Notes: generated by a model from the letters alone, not told the origin. A DNA stretch of 64,000 bases from Hyparrhenia diplandra (GCA_015847255.1 JADLZK010012226.1:219399-283398); one strand, 5' to 3'. Positions 43,378 to 55,625 are shown, counted from the first letter of the stretch. Numbers and translations are program-made.

Positions 43378-44069
43378 TTGGGATTTCATGAAGCCACGCC
43401 ATCAACGGGTCTCACAAGTCACTTCGCCCACCTGCCATCATGCAACAATGGCTACCCACTTCATCTTCTACCACCACCATTAGACCGTCGTGATTCAGTG
43501 GCATTTATATCTGTCTCTCCACCATTGACGCAAAAAGCCCGGCTCTTTGCTTCCCTCGGTTCGTACCTTCTTTCGATTCCTCAAAAAATTATACAATGCA
43601 CAAACAAAGGTCGGCAAGGTGTTGGCCTCCGTGGATCTCCAGCGCCCAATAGGTGCGGGTGTGTGGAGCCTGGATGCTCAGCGAGTCGATCTTTGAGGAA
43701 GAGAGACTAATTTGGTGAAGATGCTGCAAATCAATCCGATGCAACTACAATAATCTCCTATCAAACATAGAAAGAGTCTCAATGATTTACTTTCTTCCAT
43801 TGCCTCATCGATTCCTCTGATTTTATTTGAAGCTATGCCTGCTTGGCGCAGCGGGCCATTGTTGTTGTGGGAGTTCGAGGTTGTGTCTAGTATGGTCATC
43901 ACGTAAGGATAATAGTGATAATGCATCTTCATTATCTTCAGAAAGCTTAGGTTGCACACCGACTCATCGTTGCTCCACTTCATCATCCGTACCTCCAACT
44001 ATCTCGGCAGTGTCCGCCCTTGAATCAAGGTATGGAACGGTCCATCATGAGCTAGCTTCTTCCTCTTAG
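43378..44069 (+). other. Two adjacent unrecognised open frames
   Basis: A 110-codon frame (43378-43710, MGFHEATPSTGLTSHFAHLP...) and an 80-codon frame (43827-44069, Ser-rich C-terminus) are in the same direction, 120 bp apart, in sequence less AT-rich than both flanks. They could be exons of a decayed gene or chance. I know no match. Confidence 0.25.
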
Positions 44070-44619
44070 TGCCTCCCTCACGGAAATTATATCGCATTCC
44101 TCACAAGAACGCAACGCAGAAATCCTCCTAGTTAGAAAAACAAAATAGGAAAAACAGTAAAAATTTTTCTTGTAAGTGGAAAAGGATATAAAAAATAAAA
44201 TGGTGTTTGAGAAAAATAGGAAAACAGAAAATACAACATTAATAGATTACTTAAGATTTTAGGCTCATTAGTTGGGCCAAGTTTCTAAAGAATAATTTGG
44301 TTCCAAAATTAAAAAAACGACATTAATAATTTAGTGATGAGAATATTAATTAGTTAGTGAAAGGTCAAGGGTCTACGGACCTACAATATTGTATTTATTG
44401 TTTGTTGTTTTATGTTCATCAACATGAAGAATATAGGTATAATTTTTTGTATACGAGGAAAACAAAACACCATCAAATTAAAAAAAGCAAAACACCATCA
44501 ACCAAAAAATTAAATATTTTATAATTTTAACCATGGAAAATATTATTTAGAGATTGATATTTGTTTTACTTCAACCAATATACGCTTTAATCCTTTTTTT
44601 TGTTTACCACGGTCCATGA
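44070..44619. other. AT-rich spacer
   Basis: Very AT-rich, no frame or repeat end recognised. It leads into the leader exon of the first F-box gene. Confidence 0.45.
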
Positions 44620-45447
44620 CACACTTTCCTCAGTCCCCGGATTCCCGGTCTTCCGTTATCACAGATACCTGCCGCTCCCCAGCGCCGTCTACTCCACTAC
44701 CGCACTCCAACCTCGGCATCCGCCACCTTCCACCCCACCCTAGGATCCTCAACCATCTCAGGCTGTTCCACTTCCAATGGTGGGTCCATAGCTGCCTCCT
44801 CCATCCCGGCCTGAGAACACGAGACCGAGTCCTCCGCTGCGGCAACCGCGGTGGCGCCGTGGCGGAGCCCCTCCGACCGCCCATTTGGCCCACCTTCGAG
44901 TAAGTGGCAAGTCCTCGTTGCCTTTCTCCGTACTCGATTCTCGTCTAGGGCCAATCAGTGGCGGATCTATCTTTTGGGTCAATACTAGGTCATTTTTTAA
45001 AAAAAATGTTCTAAACTTGGTAATGGAGGATGTCTAAGGCAATTATGGAAAATTACTTTCAATGTTGAGTAAATTAGTATTGAAATCTGCTACTACTAGT
45101 GCACAATCAGTATTTGACTTCAACGATTTTTGCTTCTATAAAAAATACAAAATGTCATCTTGACGATGTGGTCGTGCTAAAAATCTACCAGTGATGCTCT
45201 ATATTAAGGATGTGATCTTGCTAAAAAATACTAAATGCCATCTGGCCTTTGCTTCTAAAAAGGGAACACATTGCATCATTTTTAATGCATGAACATTAGG
45301 CCATTGCAAATTCTGACCCCTTTTTGCGATTCATTGAACTCGTGTTTGTAGTTGTTTTCTGGTAATCGCGGAGACAAGATCGTGGGTCGTGGCTTTTATT
45401 TTTAGATTCACACCCTGAGTTCTAAAACGTTTTCTGGGTGTAGTTGT

Positions 45448-45733
45448 ACTGTTCCTTATTTGCTCCAAATTGTAAGTCAATTTGAACTATCCGCCTGTGT
45501 ATTTAGACAGGACACTGTATATACATAGCAAAAGTTTTTGTATTACCTCCATTCCAATTATAAAATAAGATAGTGACTTAGAGTACTTTTCTTTTACTAT
45601 GTATCTGTACATAGCCAGATAAAAAAGGCGCCGTTAAAATTTATCTAAAAAAGCCAAATGTCTTATAATTTGGGAACGGAGAGAGTATCTAAAAAAGTCA
45701 AAAACTTCTTATAATTTGGAACAGTAGGGAGTA
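45448..45733. mobile_element. Outer Stowaway-type MITE in the leader intron of F-box gene 1
   Basis: The left end TACTGTTCC...CTCCAAATTG and the right end TTATAATTTGGAACAGTAGG-GAGTA are inverted Stowaway termini with TA flanks. A second element lies inside it. Confidence 0.5.
45544..45687. mobile_element. Inner Stowaway MITE
   Basis: TACCTCCATTCCAATTATAA and its inverse TTATAATTTGGGAACGGAGA-GAGTA enclose a 144-bp element with TA at both edges. It is inserted in the outer Stowaway (45448-45733). Confidence 0.65.
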
Positions 45734-47128
45734 TTATTTAAAAAATAAATATGGTTGTTTCGGGACTTTCACTACTTGTGCTCCTGTAGTGACTGCAATG
45801 ATCAAGCATAAGTAGCACTGTGTAGAAAGCAAGTTGACTTTGTTTATGGTCTAATGGTTCGCTAGTCATATTTCATATTTCGATGCTAACTTATTTACTG
45901 TTACTTGCAATCATTTCCATGTTGAACCCTGAACGCTATGACTTCTCTTGTAGAGCTTGATGATGGCAACTCCAGAGTCTTTATCATGGTCTGATCTCCT
46001 CCAGAGCCTCCTGCCTTGTCCCCAGCTTCCCGCCCCTAGCTGATCGTGTTCGAAAGTGAGAGCAGTCTGTCATCCATGGCCCAATGCTAGACTGCAGTCC
46101 CTGCCCCTCCACTCCCCATGGCTCGCACTCCTTGGATGGACCTTCCTTTCTGAGCATCCCAGATGGTGAAATCATCCAATGGTTGTACCAGATGATGCAC
46201 GCCAAGCTATGGTTCCATTGACAATCATTCTTTCCTAATGCAAAAGAGATGGAGGGTGCTTCGTTGGTGAATCCTTTCTCAAAAGCAACAGTGGACCTTC
46301 CTAAGCTAGCCAGTTTTTGGCGTGATAATGCGTGCTCCCCGATTTAATCCTCTTGTTTTTATAAGGTGGTGGTTCCTCACCCCTGGACCCTCAACCAGAA
46401 TCCCTTGTTGCTGTGCTGATCTTGGACGATGGTAACTCCAGTAGTGTTTGTATTTGCCAGCCACCAGTTGCTACCTACATGTCCATAGCCTCCAGAGGTG
46501 GGATCAGGGAACCGCCTATGGACCTACTCCATGTTGCGCTTCTTCAATGGGAAGCTGTATGGACTTTTGCTTTTTGACAGGCTTTTATGTTTGAGATTGG
46601 TTATGACCTTGGCAATAAGCCAAAGATCTCATCCACTGAATGCATAATCAACTCAATGGATGATTTTTACGGACTCGCCCCACTCATTATTGGGGATTTT
46701 CACGGAATATCTAGTGGAATGTTTGTAGGCTGTTGAAGGTTGAACGATTTCTTCGAATGATTGTGTCAGTTGCACAAGTCTTTTCTTTTTGATCATTCGC
46801 ACTATTGGATTTGCTGTATTTGAGGCAGATTTGAGCACCAATCCTTGCCAATGGAGACAGGTCAATAAGCTGGATGGCCAAGCTTTTCATTGGCCGGCAT
46901 TGCTCTAAGTCTTTTGCTGTTGAAGAGTTCAATGGTATTCAAGAGGATTGCATATATTTCATGTGTGACTATGCTCGTCCAGATCCTAGAGACCCTCTTC
47001 GTGACTCTGGCGTGTACAACATCAGAAATGGGATTATCAATCCGTTGTTGTCACAGAATGCACCAGTGCCGCAGCATAACAGTGGCCAGTGGCGTCCAAC
47101 ATGGATATTTCCTGCTGATCCTATGTAG

Positions 47129-47505
47129 TCAAACCATCTTAGCTATGTTAGTCTAGTGGAATTTGGGATTATGTAACATTATATGTACTCTGAAATATCA
47201 TGTGATGTCTACTTGGTGCGATATAGTTATTTGTTGTCGAACCGAGTAATAACTATTATCTCCTCTTCTGAATTCTAGACTCATGTATTATGTGTATGAG
47301 CTATGCTTGGTTCTAGTATTTTTTTTAATGTGTTCCCCTATGCCAATACTGCAACAAGGAGGAGCATTTCCTGATACTGTTTTTAAGTTTTGGTACTTGG
47401 TGTCGCGTGATACTTTTGACATCTGTTTCGCTATTGATCTCATGATTTTGGTGAATCTGTTTTTTTTTTCCAGCATCTGGGCCTGACACGAAGACCCAAG
47501 AGTGA
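47129..47505. other. Spacer between F-box genes 1 and 2
   Basis: About 380 bp of 3' flank and promoter. No TATA box of good form and no gene seen. Confidence 0.4.
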
Positions 47506-49860
47506 GGAATCATCCATCATCTCCTGTCTCCTCTCTCCTCTTTTTCTTTTCGGCTGCTGCTCATCTCCTCTCCTCTCCACCGCCGATCCGAGAAACCTCG
47601 CCGCCGGCTGTTCGTCCCCGGTGATGTAAGCCTAGCTGGAGAAGATCACCCTCCGACCGGACCACCGACGATCTGAAATCCTCGCCGTCGTTTGCCCGCC
47701 GCGCATGGTCGTCCTCGGCGAGTCGGCGATGTAAACCTCGCCGGTGAAAACCGGAAAGCCATCCGAATCTCCGATCCGCACGACCCCCATCTACCTGCGC
47801 CGTGTCTCCTATGAAAAATCCCTCTCGGTGGTTGTGCAGCAAGAGCGAGTCGGTTCCTTGCCTCGCTTCTCTCTGACCGGCCTCCATTGGCCCCAGTAAG
47901 TTTCCAGCCCTATCCCTCCCCTGGTATTCATGTACTTTTGAGGTGGTTTGATTAACTTGGAAAACGAATTTGTGCCACAAACCATCGCATCTGCATGACG
48001 AAAACTGCGCGTTCGATCTGGATTTTTTGGGTGTGAAATGAGAATTCAAATCGGTGGATATTATATGCTTATATGGCCATTTTTTATCATTGCTGCGTTT
48101 TTTTTTGAGGGAACAGGAGGGGTTTACAACCCTACTGGAACTTTATTAAACTCGTTAAAAATCCTCTCTAGAACGTAGGGATTTCGATGAGTTCTACAGA
48201 TTCTTCAGGAATAAGTAGAAATCCTGACTGGGAAGGGTTATGGGCCTTATTGTACTTCTTAGTAAAATTAATTTACACTTCTGGAGAGTAAAATGAGAGT
48301 TCGTAAGAACTACTCCACGTTTTATACCTTAATTGTGTATATGTATATATTCAGGTTGGTTGCAGTTGCCTTCTCGAAATCCATGAGTTGCTTTAGGCTG
48401 CTGCTTTTTGTCACCACGAGTTTATGAATAGTTAAATATGTTGTTTACTGTTAACTTTTAACTTCATTATTATAATAACCTGAAAACAAAGCAGAGATAT
48501 CAAAGATTTTGAAACCCCGCCCCCAAAGTACAGACTTGTTGTAGTTTCCTATCTATATTCTATAAAAGATTCAATACTATGATTCGTTTTCTTGGTTATG
48601 TTTATTGTTTACTGTTAACTTGGCTAAAAATCTGGAAAAAACTCGGTCACTTCTTGTTATTTGTGCAGTCTTCTTGCATGACGATGGGCACACGCTCTTC
48701 TTCGCCTTGGCCAGACCTTCAGCGGGAGCTTCTGCATCCTGGTCCTTAAGAGGCTGCCCTCCCTTGCTGATCGTGTTCGGCTACGAGCAGTCTGCCGTAC
48801 ATGGCGCTGCAATGCTCTACTTGAGCCCCTGCCCCCACCGCAACCCTGGGTGGTGGCCTTATTCGATGGGACCTTCCTCAGCATTCCAAGTGGTGAAATT
48901 CACCGTATGCCTGTACCGTGTGATGCTTCTTCATACCATGGTTGTGTGGACAACTGGCTCTTCCTCGTGCACAATAGTGGTCGGTGCTCATTGATGAACC
49001 CTTTCTCCAGGGCTAACTTACAGCTTCCTAACCTGACCAATATTTGGCACCACGAGATGAGGGGATAGGAATGCTTACACTGATAATTCACTTCTCTATA
49101 AGCTGGTGGTGCCCTCGTCTATGAGCTTGACATAAGACTCACCTTTTGCTGCGTTTACTACGGACAGCTTTTTTTAATGTTACAGTTTCTATCTACCAGC
49201 CCCCCATTACCACTGATACAGTCACCAACAAATATATTAAGGACATGGATGAAGTTGTGTACTTTGGTGGAAAAGCTGTATGCTCTCAGTAGGGATGACG
49301 ATCTATTTGTCTTGGAGATTGGCGAGGGCCACAAAGGCAAACGAGAAATATCAGCCACCAGATGTATACAACGCTCCATTGTGGTTTTCAAGGAGATGTA
49401 ACCAAACCTGTGACAAGAGGTGCATACATACATACTACAGCTATCTGATTGAATCTGATGGTAAACTGTTGCATGTGAGGAGGCATGTCGCTATATTGGT
49501 CCCCTGACATTTGAGCATATGTCGCGTGCACGTACTGTTTGGTTTGATGTCTTTGAGGCAGACTTGACTGCAGATTCTTGCCATAAGTGGAAGATAATCA
49601 ATACATTGGGAGGCCAAGCAATCTTTGTCGGCAGATGCTCCAAGTCCTTCCCTGCTGCAGACTGTGGGGTTCATGAGGACTGCATTTACTTCATTTCTGA
49701 CTATCACAAGGGAGAAACTCATGTGGATCCTCTCTTTGATTCTGGTGGTTTTCAACATGAGAAATGGGAAGATCACACCATTGTTGCCTGAGACTGTGGC
49801 AGTGCAGGGTAGTAGCAGAACTGGTCACGGAACATGGTTTTTCCTTCTGAAGTTATGTAA
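47506..49860 (+). pseudogene. F-box/DUF295 gene 2 (tandem pair), frameshifted
   Basis: A leader exon (about 47510-47895) ends at a GTAAG donor (47896). The intron ends TTGTGCAG (48668). The start is ATG 48678-48680 (MTMGTRSSSPWPDLQRELLH). One extra base near 48738 breaks the F-box. The next frame runs LVLKRLPSLADRVRLRAVCR (F-box helices) through TFLSIPSGEIHRMPVP and LMNPFSRANLQLPNL to a stop at 49068. DUF295 continues in other frames: ALSRDDDLFVLEIGEG (about 49270-49325), RTVWFDVFEADLTADSC (about 49525-49580), AIFVGRCSKSFPAADC, EDCIYFISDYHKG (about 49618-49710), and a likely end at TAA 49858-49860. Four or more indels but few substitutions in motifs. If the indels are assembly errors the gene would be functional; as read it is not. 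Confidence 0.8.
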
Positions 49861-50294
49861 TCCGCTTTCCACAAAGCGTTCTTGTTATTTTGGGTTTCTC
49901 ATATATATCCTGAATTGGAGACCGGACTCTGCCTATCAGTAATGTTGGTGATGGCCTGATGGATCTTCTGCCCACAAGGCAAGTATGATCTTGATGGGAT
50001 ATGCCCCCAAGACAAAGCCTTGCTTTGCATCATGTTTCATCTTTTGTTATCATTATTATCTAGCTATGCCGTGTGTTTTTCATTCACGTGCAACATGTAA
50101 GCTCAGCAACACTGAAATAGTGGATGTTTTCACCTTAATGGATTTTCCTTACCGTTTATTTCTCTTGATTTGTCGTGCATAGAGCCATTTTATTTATGCC
50201 TTTGGCCTATTATTTGTGATGCATGCTGCTTTTACCGGTGCTACAGTGAGATTGATAGGCAGAGCTGGTTGTTATGTATGCATCGTCAGTGATG
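49861..50294. other. 3' flank of F-box gene 2
   Basis: No frame of note. It continues, after the gypsy insertion, at 60506. The target-site sequence GAGTC (50295-50299) marks the junction. Confidence 0.5.
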
Positions 50295-50299
50295 GAGTC

Positions 50300-50686
50300 T
50301 GTTACCATCCAGGACAAGGCTGTCAACGTTGAAGACCCTGCTGATGCCGGCTGACAAGAACGACATGAAGAGGACAGGGAGCGAAGCAGGAAGGCAAACG
50401 TGCGCTTCACCGGGCGGACTGGGTCAAGAAGTGATTGAGCATCGAGCTTCAGCAATTAGGCCCAAGTTGCATTTCATTTTTTCGAGGCCCATGTAACGGC
50501 AGGAGGAGCTTCGATTCTCCTATGTATTGCGTGCTTTCAAGAAGAGAACTCGAACTCGATCACACGTTTGTTGAACCGCGTGCCTTGTGTGGCCGGGCGG
50601 CCGCGGCGCCTCGACGGTGGTGGTCTGAGCCAACGAACTCCTCGAGTATCCAATCTATCTATTACCCGTGATCTAGGTTGGTTACA
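50300..50686 (+). repeat. 5' LTR of the chromovirus element
   Basis: 387 bp, TGTTACCATCCAG at the start and GGTTGGTTACA at the end. It is matched to 60104-60500 along its length with scattered single-base indels, for example one G missing or added at several GC-rich places. Confidence 0.88.
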
Positions 50687-50689
50687 TCC

Positions 50690-50699
50690 TGGTATCAGA
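50690..50699 (+). other. Primer-binding site (tRNA-Met type)
   Basis: TGGTATCAGA lies 3 bp inside the 5' LTR and matches the 3' end of initiator tRNA-Met as used by most plant LTR elements. Confidence 0.8.
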
Positions 50700-51480
50700 T
50701 TGGCCTCGATCCATCCAGCCACCACCAATTTCCACCAAATCATCGCGACTCTGATCGTCCCCACCCGATTCACCACCACCACCGATTCCACCTCCGTTCA
50801 CCACCACCATCACCGTTCATCCGCTAGGAGCGTGACAAACGGCTCGTTATAAGTCGGATTTGCACGCGCATTCCATCTGCGGCGCGAATTTGCTCTAAAT
50901 CCATCCAAAGTCCCTCACCGTGAGCGGCGCTAACTCGGGCGACGCATTCCTACAAAGACCCGCCGCTGGCCATGGCTCGCAGCACCCCGTAAGAGAAGCT
51001 CGCCGCATCCTGGTCCGTTGAGCAAAATTCCAAAGACCCGAAGAAATGAAGAAGTCCGCCCACACCATGACGACTGGAAGCCGAGATGGATGAACGCTGC
51101 CGACCAGGCTAGAGTCGACTCATTTCACTCACTCGGCGTAAGATCGTCAACGCCGCTCAACTCACCGCCCCAAGGTGTACCCCCATTCCGCCAACGGATC
51201 AGCGGCCTGCCACGACAAAGTCACCATCGTCACATCGTGGGGCGGCGACCTTCTCCGACGAGACTCGTCGGTGCCAAGTCACCATCGCCTCACCCGCAGC
51301 TGGCGTCTCCGAGGACCCGCCTCCGGCCGCAGTCCTCGAGGACGCCGAGTTCCCGCCCCATCTGAACTTCCCCCCCGAGGGGGTGGCACCCGGTCTATTG
51401 ACCACCGCTGGCACCGACTTTGGGGGTAGTGTATACCACGCCCGGGTCACCAACTTCCTCAAGGTTCGACGCATCATAAC
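50700..51480 (+). other. Leader and N-terminal gag region, weakly readable
   Basis: GC-rich with CAC-repeats near 50770-50815. A 115-codon frame at 51018-51365 and others overlap without a motif. In intact relatives the gag N-terminus would lie here. Confidence 0.4.
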
Positions 51481-52080
51481 ACTCTATTTACGCCCTAGTG
51501 CTCATACCACGTACCGCGGATCCTAGTAATCCTTTTGGCCAAGTCTCTGTCCTAAACAATACCGTTACCCAAAGATACCCGACCCACCTTTTCCCCAACC
51601 GATGGTAGTAACCCAAAACTATGGTCGAAAAACTGTAAATCCTTCTTCTTTGACCTATACCTTTATTGAGCCCCATATGTGATTAGATCTTGCACAATGC
51701 ATTTACATGGTTCTGCGCTTTATGGTTCCAAACTGGCCCAATCCAATGTCTATGAGATGTCCCGGGAAGATTTCTCAAAGAATTATTAGTGCCAAATTTG
51801 ATAAGGATGAGCATAACCACCTCATGAGACAGCTTTTTCCATATAAACCACACCTCCAATGTAGATGAATACACTACCAATTTCTCGTGGATCTAGTTCA
51901 CCAAATCCTAGCCCATGATCCAAACCTATCCCCAACTGTCATAACCAATAGATATGTCGATGGCCTTAAAAAGGAAATTAAATCGCTTGTTATGATGCAC
52001 CAACCCCACGATTTGATACTTGCTAGTTCCTTGGTCGCTTTATTATAGAAGAGGCCTTCAGTATGGGTCTAATCCCAACA
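51480..52080 (+). pseudogene. Gag of the chromovirus element, broken
   Basis: The gag core is readable near 51780-52050: KFDKDEHNHLMRQLF, FLVDLVHQILAHDPN, RYVDGLKKEIKSLVMMHQPH, then LASSLVAL and a stop. These are the C-terminal blocks of the retrotransposon gag domain in chromoviruses. The zinc knuckle would follow near 52270-52300 (KCGEN-like context GTGTGGTGAAAATGG), only partly kept. Confidence 0.7.
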
Positions 52081-52459
52081 AGAAGAAGACTGATGGCACT
52101 TTCTACCGTAAGAAATCATACTATGAATACCAAGTTCAATGGTTACAACTCGTCAATCATCAAAGAATGCTATCACTCATGAAGATAAAAAGCCTCTTGA
52201 AGCTATCAAACAAAGAAGTACGGTAAGAAAGGCCGAACACTCGAAGAATTACGTAAGAGCAAAAAAGGGTTGTGCTTCAAGTGTGGTGAAAATGGAATCA
52301 TGGTCATATCGTCGTAGTGTCTCTATTAATGCTATGGAAGAAGTCTCTGTGCTTTTTATTTCGCATGACTCACCACATATTGTATCCGTGTCGAAGAAGA
52401 TCTCGTGACTCGAGATGACCTTTGTTCTATCTCTCGAAAGCTATGAATGGTCTTGAGGA

Positions 52460-52870
52460 CCACAAGACCATGAAATTCAGGGGTTTCATTGATAACCACT
52501 AAGTATACATGCTTATTGACTCGCAGCTCCCACCGCTTCATCCGGCCGAGTTAGCTTCAAAACTCGGCCGTAGTCAACCTCTTATAGCTCCTGCTCGTGT
52601 TCGCATTGTAAATGGACGAGTTCTATCATGCACACATGAATTTGTGGATAAATTCAGGCATATCCAAGGAGTCAATTTTATCAATACATTCAAAATCTTG
52701 CCTATCGACACATATGATGTTGTTCTTGAATGGATGGTTAGTGCTCAACAGCCCTATAAATTTCCATTGGGGTCACAAATGGGCCGAAAATTGACATCAA
52801 TGGAAAGTTAGTCGACTTCAAGGCATTCTATCTACAAATGTTGCGGGACCCCCAAGAAATGCCCTCCAAC
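52460..52870 (+). pseudogene. Protease of the chromovirus element
   Basis: MKFRGFIDNH, a stop, then VYMLIDS near 52503-52525. The active-site triad should read D-S-G, but the Gly codon is replaced in this frame (LIDSQ), so the site is altered or shifted. SKLGRSQ and IVNGRVLSC follow, then ILPIDTYDVVLEWM near 52690-52735. The order and spacing are typical retropepsin. Confidence 0.7.
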
Positions 52871-53039
52871 TAGAAGCTATGATCAAGACTGATTCACTTC
52901 TCTATTTTGTTCGTGATTCATTCCATAGATCTTTCAACCACGTTAATCGATGATATTCCACCTAAGATACAAAGCTTGATTGACAAATACAGCTCTATAT
53001 TCCAACCCATTCCTGGGTTTACCACCAAAAGAGAAGGTG

Positions 53040-54300
53040 ATCATGCAATTCCATTGCCGCCGGTGCCTCACCATTCGGGCTAAGGCCATATAGATATAAC
53101 CCATCGCGTAAAAATGTAAATAGAGAAACAAATTCATGAGATGTCGGACAAAGGGTGGATCAAGCATAGTTCAAACTCCCTTTTCATCTCCTCGCTCGCT
53201 AGTCAAGAAAAAGACGGGGAGATTGGAGACTTTGTGTAGATTATAGAAAGTTAAAATGCATTGACTATCAAAACAAATATCCACGCCTATAATTGATGAG
53301 CTGTTGGATGAATTACATGGAGCTACATGGTTTTCATCTTTGACTTGCATCTGGGTTTCACCAAATTAGAATGGTCGAGGGAGAATCATATAAAACAAAA
53401 GATTCGCACTCCATAATGGTCACTATGAGTATGAAGTCATGCCTTATGGTGTCACCGGTGGCCCCGCTACATTCCAAGAAGTTATGAACAAGATCTTGGC
53501 GGATATGTCGAGAAGGTTTGTAGTGGTCTTCATAGATGATGTCCCGATATACAAAGAAAACCTCGGCAAGAACATGTCCAAAGATGTTGAGGCGGGGCCC
53601 TCCAACTTTTACAAAGAACATCGCTACATGTCAAGCTCAAGAAGTGCTCCTTTGCGTGCAAGAGCTCAAATATTTAGGACATGTGATTTCTTCTCCGAGG
53701 GAGTTGGCACAGATCCAACAAAAATACTGATTATAGCTGACCGCCTTCTCCACGTAATGTCAAAGAACTTAGAATTTCCCTTGGTATGGCTGGGTACTAC
53801 TTAAAATATGTCTAAATTTTGGCATGTTATCCGCACCATTAACCAACTTGTTAAAAAGGGAGTTATCTATACTTGGACCGGTGAAACCGAGGTATCCTTC
53901 CAAGCACCGTAAAACAAAGACTCATGACAAAGACGGCCTTACAACTACCCGACTTTTCCAAAAATTTTGAAGTGGAGACTGATGCCTCGATAAAGGCATT
54001 GGTGCAAAGGTCGCAACAAAATGGCCACCCCATTACATTTGTGAGCGTGAGCACTAGGTCCAAAATCCCAAGGTCTATCAACCTATGAAAAGAATGTTTT
54101 GCTATATTATTGCGTAGATCATTGGAGATCATATTTACAAAGATGCGTAATTCATTCTTAAGACTGATCAAGGCATTAACCAAATTGTTAGGCCTCCAGA
54201 TACAAGATTGTTTACAAACAGGAATCGCCAACAAGTTGCCGATGCTCTTTCCGTAACTACACATGCTTCACAATGTGATTTAGCAACTGTGATACGCTAT
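53040..54300 (+). pseudogene. RT and RNase H of the chromovirus element
   Basis: RT: DELLDELHGATWFSSL near 53295-53345, YEYEVMPYGVTGGPATFQEV near 53428-53490, then the catalytic box VVVFIDDVPIY near 53522-53555 (F-I-D-D form). RNase H: FEVETDAS near 53968-53992 with its first catalytic Asp, then PITFVSVSTRS near 54030-54060, and FTNRNRQQVADALS near 54210-54255. Three frames are used and several stops lie between the blocks. Confidence 0.8.
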
Positions 54301-54559
54301 CACATCCCCTTGGGTACAGGATCTCGCAAAGATGCTTACATGAAAGACCCCGATCGCTTAAATTGCTCCAAGAACTTGCCATACAATCCCCAAAGGGCCA
54401 TTATTCCTTGGACAAAAGGATTAATCTACTTCAAATCCGGGATATGGCTTGTAATTCGCCGAACCGCAACAACAAATTCTAACAAGACTACATGCAAGTC
54501 GCGGTTGGTGGCCACTCACAAAGCTTTGAAGCAACCTATGCTAGAGTCAAAAGACTTTT

Positions 54560-54650
54560 GCATGGCCTCACATGAAACAAATGATCAAAGAATTTGTCTC
54601 TCAAAGGTACGATATGTCGACAAGCTAAGACCGAGAGGGTAGCCGCGGGG
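54560..54650 (+). pseudogene. Integrase zinc-domain end, left of the nested insert
   Basis: MKQMIKEFVSQ followed by CRQAKTERV (in the next frame) corresponds to the last Cys pair of the HHCC zinc domain. The coding match stops near 54650. The integrase core resumes only at 58950 and there repeats a C-xQAK-like stretch. Confidence 0.6.
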
Positions 54651-54987
54651 CGTAATCCGGCCCGACTTAATGCACTCCCAAGAGTACTTGTCTTTCCATT
54701 AGACACTAAATACCCAAGTGAGCACAAAAATCATATGTTCCGTCGAGCACACACCCAAAGGGAGAACTCGAAGATCCACATTTTTTCCATCGATCATAAA
54801 TGAGAGCGCAAAGCTTACAACATTATTAACCATTTCATACATCACCTAATACATTAGAGTTTTCTGAAATAAAATTTATTTTTAATGATCAATTAAAGTA
54901 TCATCATGGTAGCATTTTATATATGAAATGATAACACACTGCGGAAGATTTTTCTTTTGGAAAACATTTTTGGTGAGACTTTAAATA

Positions 54988-55625
54988 GAGGTTTTCCATA
55001 CATGCCATTATAAAAGTTCGCAGTTCACAAGCCCAAAGTTGGAATGGACTTTTGTGCCGTCACGCTCCCGAACCCATGCCACCGCCGCTTGCATTAACGG
55101 TTGTCAAGCCGCAGTGTGAAAGTCGGTCACCCTTATGTATAATATGCCATTAAATTTTTGAGCATCTAACGGTTTTTAATCGAAAAACTCAAAAAAAAGT
55201 TGTAGATCTCGTTGAGATCTATAGTTTTCATATAAACTATCTTCATTTAATTTTCCTAAAAAAAAAAAGATATAATTTTTCCTATGATTAATATGTATAG
55301 AAAAAAATTATAGAAAAATTATATCTTTTTTTGCGAAATTAAATGAAGATATTTTTTATATGAAAACCGTAGTAGATCTCACGAGATCTACAACTTTCTA
55401 GTTTTGAGTTTTTAAAGTCGTTAAGATGCTCAAAAAATTTAATGGCATATTTATACATAAGGGTATTTTTGACTTTTTCACACCGCAGCTTTGACACCGT
55501 AGGGGCCAATCGACGGCAAAGGGCATGGACGGCAAAAGTTCGAGCGATGGCACAGTGTCCATTCCAACTTTTCAAAGGGTTGTGTGAACCGCTAACTTTT
55601 ATAATGGCATGTATGGAAAAGGCTC
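54988..55625. mobile_element. 638-bp hairpin MITE with ~310-bp inverted arms
   Basis: The left arm starting GAGGTTTTCCATACATGCC and the right arm, inverted, starting GAGCCTTTTCCATACATGCC match along almost their whole length to a centre near 55300. Shared blocks include ATTATAAAAGTT, GTTGGAATGGAC, ATGCCATTAAATTTTT, GTTGTAGATCTCGT and AAAGATATAATTTTT. The 8-mer TTTAAATA lies on both sides (54980-54987 and 55626-55633) as the target duplication. There is no coding capacity. Long inverted arms with an 8- to 9-bp duplication fit a Mutator-like or hAT-like non-autonomous element. If transcribed, the whole element would fold as one long hairpin. Confidence 0.85.

Larger units (their letters stand above)
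44620..47128 (+). pseudogene. F-box/DUF295 gene 1 (tandem pair), broken
   Basis: A GC-rich leader exon (about 44620-44899) ends at a GTAAGT donor (44900). A 1.05-kb intron ends at TTGTAG (45951-45953). The coding exon begins MMATPESLSWSDLLQSLL at 45960, the F-box helix, and is soon frameshifted. Then VRAVCHPWPNARLQSLPLHS (about 46050-46110). The C-terminal DUF295 block is well kept in 46874-47128: KLFIGRHCSKSFAVEEFNGI, EDCIYFMCDY, ending IFPADPM and TAG. F-box/DUF295 proteins join SCF ubiquitin ligases through Skp1, with DUF295 as the target-binding part. Compared with gene 2 the middle is more decayed, so this one looks like a true pseudogene. Two nested Stowaway MITEs sit in its intron. Confidence 0.75.
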
